Assembly (NCBI RefSeq): GCF_907164915.1
Contig: NC_061867.1
Span: forward strand, 44,674,242-44,738,241
Length of the DNA: 64,000 bases
Direction: 5' to 3'
From: Impatiens glandulifera
Lineage: Eukaryota; Streptophyta; Magnoliopsida; Ericales; Balsaminaceae
Shown here: piece by piece, positions 60,590 to 64,000 of the stretch
How the letters are laid out: every line of letters begins with the position of its first letter
How positions within the stretch are numbered: position 1 is the stretch's first letter
Translations under genes and position numbers: made by a program
Notes under the pieces: model-generated
The model's input: the letters and a program-made list of their open reading frames with translations, nothing else
Told to the model about the DNA's origin: nothing
Databases searched by the model: none

Positions 60590-60865
60590 ATGTGGTCACA
60601 AGAGGGTTAAGCACATAGACCGCAAATACACTTAACCATTTAACCAAACGCAAAATTTGATGCATGACGAACTCGAACCATACATCTCAAAGAGACTAGA
60701 GATATCCACATTTTTGTTGTCGCTAGGCTAGAAGAGATGATAAAAATGGGTCAACGAGTTAAACACATAGCCTGCAAACACACTTAACAATTTAACCAGT
60801 CGCAGAACTTGTCACCTGACGAACTTGAACCCAAGACTTCATGGAGGTTGAGGATATCCCCGTCT
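60590..60865. repeat. Diverged duplication of a ~165-bp segment
   Basis: Two related blocks with the shared phrases GGGT(T/C)AA..GTTAAGCACATAG, CGCAAATACACTTAAC and GACGAACT(C/T)GAACC, each ending near AGATATCC/GGATATCC. Possibly an old SINE pair; no convincing A/B-box geometry. Confidence 0.35.
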
Positions 60866-62561
60866 TATTGCATTATATATTAATATATTTAAATATTTTC
60901 ATAAATAAATCATTTTTAAAATGTATCATTGAGATTATTTAAGTTATACAATCCTCAATCCGAATCCGAACTAGTTGATAGTGTATCAAATGGCTACATA
61001 TGAATGATGATGTGGAAGTAGATATGTCCCAAGTTTATTAGATTGATAAAATACTACAATATGAATTCTTTTATATTACTCTCAAAATTATATAATGATA
61101 TCATCAATAACAAACTCTTTTACCATAATTATTTTTCAAATATAAATACAAGACAATAATGTATAAGTGATTAAACTAATTTGAACATTTAACCACCACC
61201 CTAACATTTCTTTAAACAAAAAAGTCACCTAACCATTAAATCTAATTGCTTTTGCATTGGAGCCCAAACATAACCTACCCATTAAATCTAATTGAATTCC
61301 ATATCATTCTAAACTACTCATTTTAAATTTTGCTCAATAATTAGTCAATCCATCCATCCGCATCTGGTGAGAAACTTTAACTTTTACAACTCTTTTAAGT
61401 TGTAAAGGTTATTCAATTATTTGAAAACATATTTAAATGAGAAACTGAAACAATGTTTCAATTAGTGAGAAATTGAGAAATAATTTATAAACTTGTTTCT
61501 AATTATGTTGATATAAATAGTGTAGTTAGATGATACACAAAAGTAAATACGTTTGTAAACAAACTTTTAATTTATAATTCCTGATAAATAACTTTTATAT
61601 GTTTACTCTTTTACTTTTATTTTAAATATATAATTTTTTTTATTCAACTAATATAAAATAAATGTTTATATATTAAAATGAATGTTACTCAATAAATTAA
61701 TTATGATTCTTTTTTTAAATAATAGTTTTACTTCTTTTTATTATGTTTTATTATGCAATAGTCATCACCACCTTCAACCAAGTGACATTTTTTTGTATTT
61801 TTTTATTATACAATAGTCATAACCACTTTCATCAATGACATGTGTATCACTAATATATACATGTTTGGACCAAATTATAAAAAAATTAATCACAATTCTC
61901 TTATAATACATTTTTTTCATACTCCAAAGATAAGTTCGAATTATAGTTATTTGAATAAAAATATATCTTATTAAATATTTATTAAATATTTGATAGAATG
62001 AATTTGATAATAGAGTATGGCAGATATGTTTCACATTGTGATATCAGATTTCACTATAAAAAGTTAAATAACTTGTTATACTTGACAACCGTTTATAAAC
62101 AATAAAAATTTGATTATAACATAGAATCTAATTTTTATATAAAATTATTTAAAAATTAATTTGAATATTTATTTAGTTAATAATTCTTTTTAGAAATTGG
62201 AGTTTATCTTTTTTTTTTTTTTTAAATAGCACAACCACTGCTTTTAACTTAAATTTTTTAGTGAGAATGAAATCTCATACATATATGATATCTTAAACAA
62301 AATCAAAACTTTTAATCTTTCTAACAAAAAAAAAATAAAAAGTCAAAGTAATAATCTAAAATAAACACACTAAAATTTGTATGGTTTACAATAAATTGCT
62401 TTCAATTTTAATTTGATAATTTTCTAAATTAATAAGGATTGTGATACTCCATATAGCTAGGTCAATGACTAACAACAACAAATAGTTATTATTTGATACA
62501 TATTATTAATTAATACTTGAAACCAAATGAAATGAAAAGAAAACAAATAAAAAAATAAAAA
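60866..62561. other. AT-rich region downstream of the MAKR-like gene
   Basis: No gene recognised. A near-duplicate CAATAGTCATCACCACCTTC / CAATAGTCATAACCACTTTC is at 61758 and 61812. CCATTAAATCTAATTG is repeated at 61234 and 61278. The 3' UTR of the adjacent gene probably lies at the right end. Confidence 0.5.
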
Positions 62562-63263
62562 TCATTTCTTGTTCTTCCTTTCCTTCCCATTGTTACTACT
62601 AGTACGGAACAAAGAACTAAACCCAAAGCTGGAAGGAACATTAACAATCCTAATTCCATTCCCATAATTCTTCTTCAATGGAGGTTTTTGAGAGAAATTA
62701 TACATACTGAAACTCGAATTAGTAGATGATGATGATGATGAAGATGAAGATGAATTTCTTATTTGCTTCTGTTGTTTCTGGCTATGGTTTTGATTCTCCT
62801 TTGATCCATTTTTCTGAACAGAAACAGAAACGGACCCAGTTGAATTGCTTCTAGCAAGTAAAGGTAATGACCAAAAAGATGAACTATTCTTCTTATGAAT
62901 ACTCTCTTCACAATGAAGACTACTGCTTCTCTTGATTCCCCAAATTGACTTATTTGTTGTTGTTGTTGGTTTAATCGGCTGATCGGTTTCTGGGTTTTCT
63001 GTTTCGATCGATTTCTTTGAATGGGTTTTGGAGTTTAAGGGTTTGATGAGACCGCCGGAGAAGAGTTCGTCGGCGGGTGAAGGTTCGTTAATGGAGGTTG
63101 AGGATGAGGAGAAGGTGAAATGAAAATCGTTTGTGGGTTGTGAATGGAAGGTGAAATCGGTGAGATCTGTTTGGTTGGTGATTTGGGTTTGGTTATTGTT
63201 TGGAAGGAGATCGGAGGAGAAGGAGATTCGTGGAGGACTCTCTGTGTAGAAGTCGATGGACAT
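62562..63263 (-). CDS. MAKR-like / plant-specific disordered protein, 233 aa, single exon
   Basis: Intronless frame of 233 residues in CAACAATG context. Conserved blocks: DFTFHSQPTNDFHFTF (36-51), SPADELFSGGLIKPL (62-76), IWGIKRSSSLHCEE (107-120), FWSLPLLARSNSTGSV (130-145), a Ser tract (171-180), KPPLKKNYGNGIRI (193-206) and a Lys-rich tail. The F-x-F-x-F stretch, (P)ADELF..G.I.PL and KRSSSL...LPLLSRSNSTGS recall membrane-associated kinase regulator (MAKR/BKI1-like) and related uncharacterised plant proteins. The rest is low-complexity Ser/Asn/Gln and probably disordered. The basic patches could bind membranes, by analogy only. The upstream leader is CT-rich (63270-63360 complement). Molecular role unknown. 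Confidence 0.8.
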   Translation of the reverse strand: MSIDFYTESPPRISFSSDLLPNNNQTQITNQTDLTDFTFHSQPTNDFHFTFSSSSTSINEPSPADELFSGGLIKPLNSKTHSKKSIETENPETDQPIKPTTTTNKSIWGIKRSSSLHCEESIHKKNSSSFWSLPLLARSNSTGSVSVSVQKNGSKENQNHSQKQQKQIRNSSSSSSSSSSTNSSFSMYNFSQKPPLKKNYGNGIRIVNVPSSFGFSSLFRTSSNNGKERKNKK

Positions 63264-64000
63264 TGTTGTTGCAGACAGAGGTAGAGAGAGAAAGAGTTGG
63301 GAGAGATAAAGATGAGAGAGAGATAGAGATGAATTTGAAGAAGAAGAAGATGAAAGAAGTGATCGGTTTGATTATTTTTTTTTTTTAATATTTTCTTCTT
63401 ATTATTATTCAATATCTCATTAAAATATGAATTTAAATTAAATAATACTTAAAATATAAATTTTCTCATTTTGTTTAAATGTATGAAATATGATATAATT
63501 GATGGTATTGTGTTTAAGATGTCAATTATTTTTTAAGTGAATTATCTAGTTTGAGAGAAATTGTTAAATTTACATTTATCGTAGTCGTTCGATACGTATT
63601 ATTTATAATGATATTATTATGATGTTTATGAAATTTATTCCGGAAAGTCGGTAAAGTATATAGTAGAGTTAACTGTTTTTATTGTGGATTTACGAGCTCG
63701 ACAACATATTTAGTAACGTTTTTTATTTTTTAATTTTAGTTTTTAATTTTTATTTGTTTTCTCTCTTTGTGATTCTCTTGTCGTTTGTTAAACGATTTAA
63801 TCATTTTTAATAGATATGAACACTTTTCCAAAAATGATATAAATGAGAGACGGATAAGTATAACAACAAAAACAATATTTAATCTATGAATTTGATTAAA
63901 AAAATTATGGATCACTAAAGAATTATTTTAAACCACAATTTAACCTTATTTTATTGATTATTTGTATTTTTTTGGGTGAGCTTTAAAGTAAATCTGTTTC
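63264..64000. promoter_or_regulatory. Upstream region of the MAKR-like gene
   Basis: On the minus strand the leader is CT/TTC-rich (CTCTCTCTACC, TCTTCTTCTTC), a common feature of plant 5' UTRs. Beyond 63400 it is AT-rich with no further gene to the window end. No firm TATA box. Confidence 0.45.

Noticed and set aside
63035..63412. Minus-strand ORF overlapping the MAKR-like gene in another frame
   Set aside because: Shadow frame of the real CDS and its CT-rich leader.

Overview
This is a strongly AT-rich, gene-poor, repeat-rich stretch of a flowering-plant nuclear genome, most likely a eudicot. The evidence is spliced genes with GT-AG introns (a beta-type vacuolar processing enzyme and a KEOPS Kae1/OSGEP), decayed Ty1/copia, Ty3/gypsy-like, Mutator-like and CACTA elements, a plastid rpoB-derived insert, and tRNA-headed SINE-like repeats. 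I cannot name the species.

The left 26 kb is a tandem array of four homologous units (1-8229, 8230-16907, 16908-22501, 22502 to about 25870). Each carries one small intronless gene with its own TATA box. The product (100, 100, 89 and 100 aa) looks like the C-terminal half of a type I M-alpha (AGL62-like) MADS protein without any MADS domain. Units 1 and 4 share one 3' haplotype (A) and units 2 and 3 another (B). B units also carry an actin 5' fragment. Units 1 and 2 hold an LTR-element-derived block with a palindromic 26-bp minisatellite, and in unit 3 the same block is deleted. An older, diverged partial copy lies at 28.1-28.9 kb.

From 26 to 32 kb there are long (TA)n tracts, a tRNA-like head followed by a 132-bp satellite, a copia PBS/gag remnant and a GACCGAG-rich, gypsy-like LTR remnant. 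A complete nine-exon beta-VPE gene lies on the minus strand at 32.2-35.1 kb, with an RY seed motif upstream. Between about 35.8 and 40.3 kb is a decayed class II element combining a FAR1-type transposase domain with a Ulp1-gene-associated domain. It is followed by a plastid rpoB-derived ORF, a cluster of SINE-like repeats, a second tRNA-head-plus-satellite locus, and a possible small secreted Cys-rich peptide gene (45.5 kb).

The right third carries a complete three-exon KEOPS Kae1/OSGEP gene (50.3-52.0 kb, minus) and a GC-rich retroelement-like segment. Beyond these are three copies of a GTGTCGT-rich dispersed repeat, a copia protease-region relic, a CACTA end beside a trehalose-6-phosphate phosphatase pseudogene, and a single-exon MAKR-like gene of unknown function (62.6-63.3 kb, minus).

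The intact conserved genes are the VPE (vacuolar protein maturation), OSGEP (tRNA t6A modification) and the MAKR-like gene. They are unrelated to one another and look like ordinary chromosomal neighbours separated by transposon debris. The unusual part of the window is the array of MADS-less AGL62-like genes.
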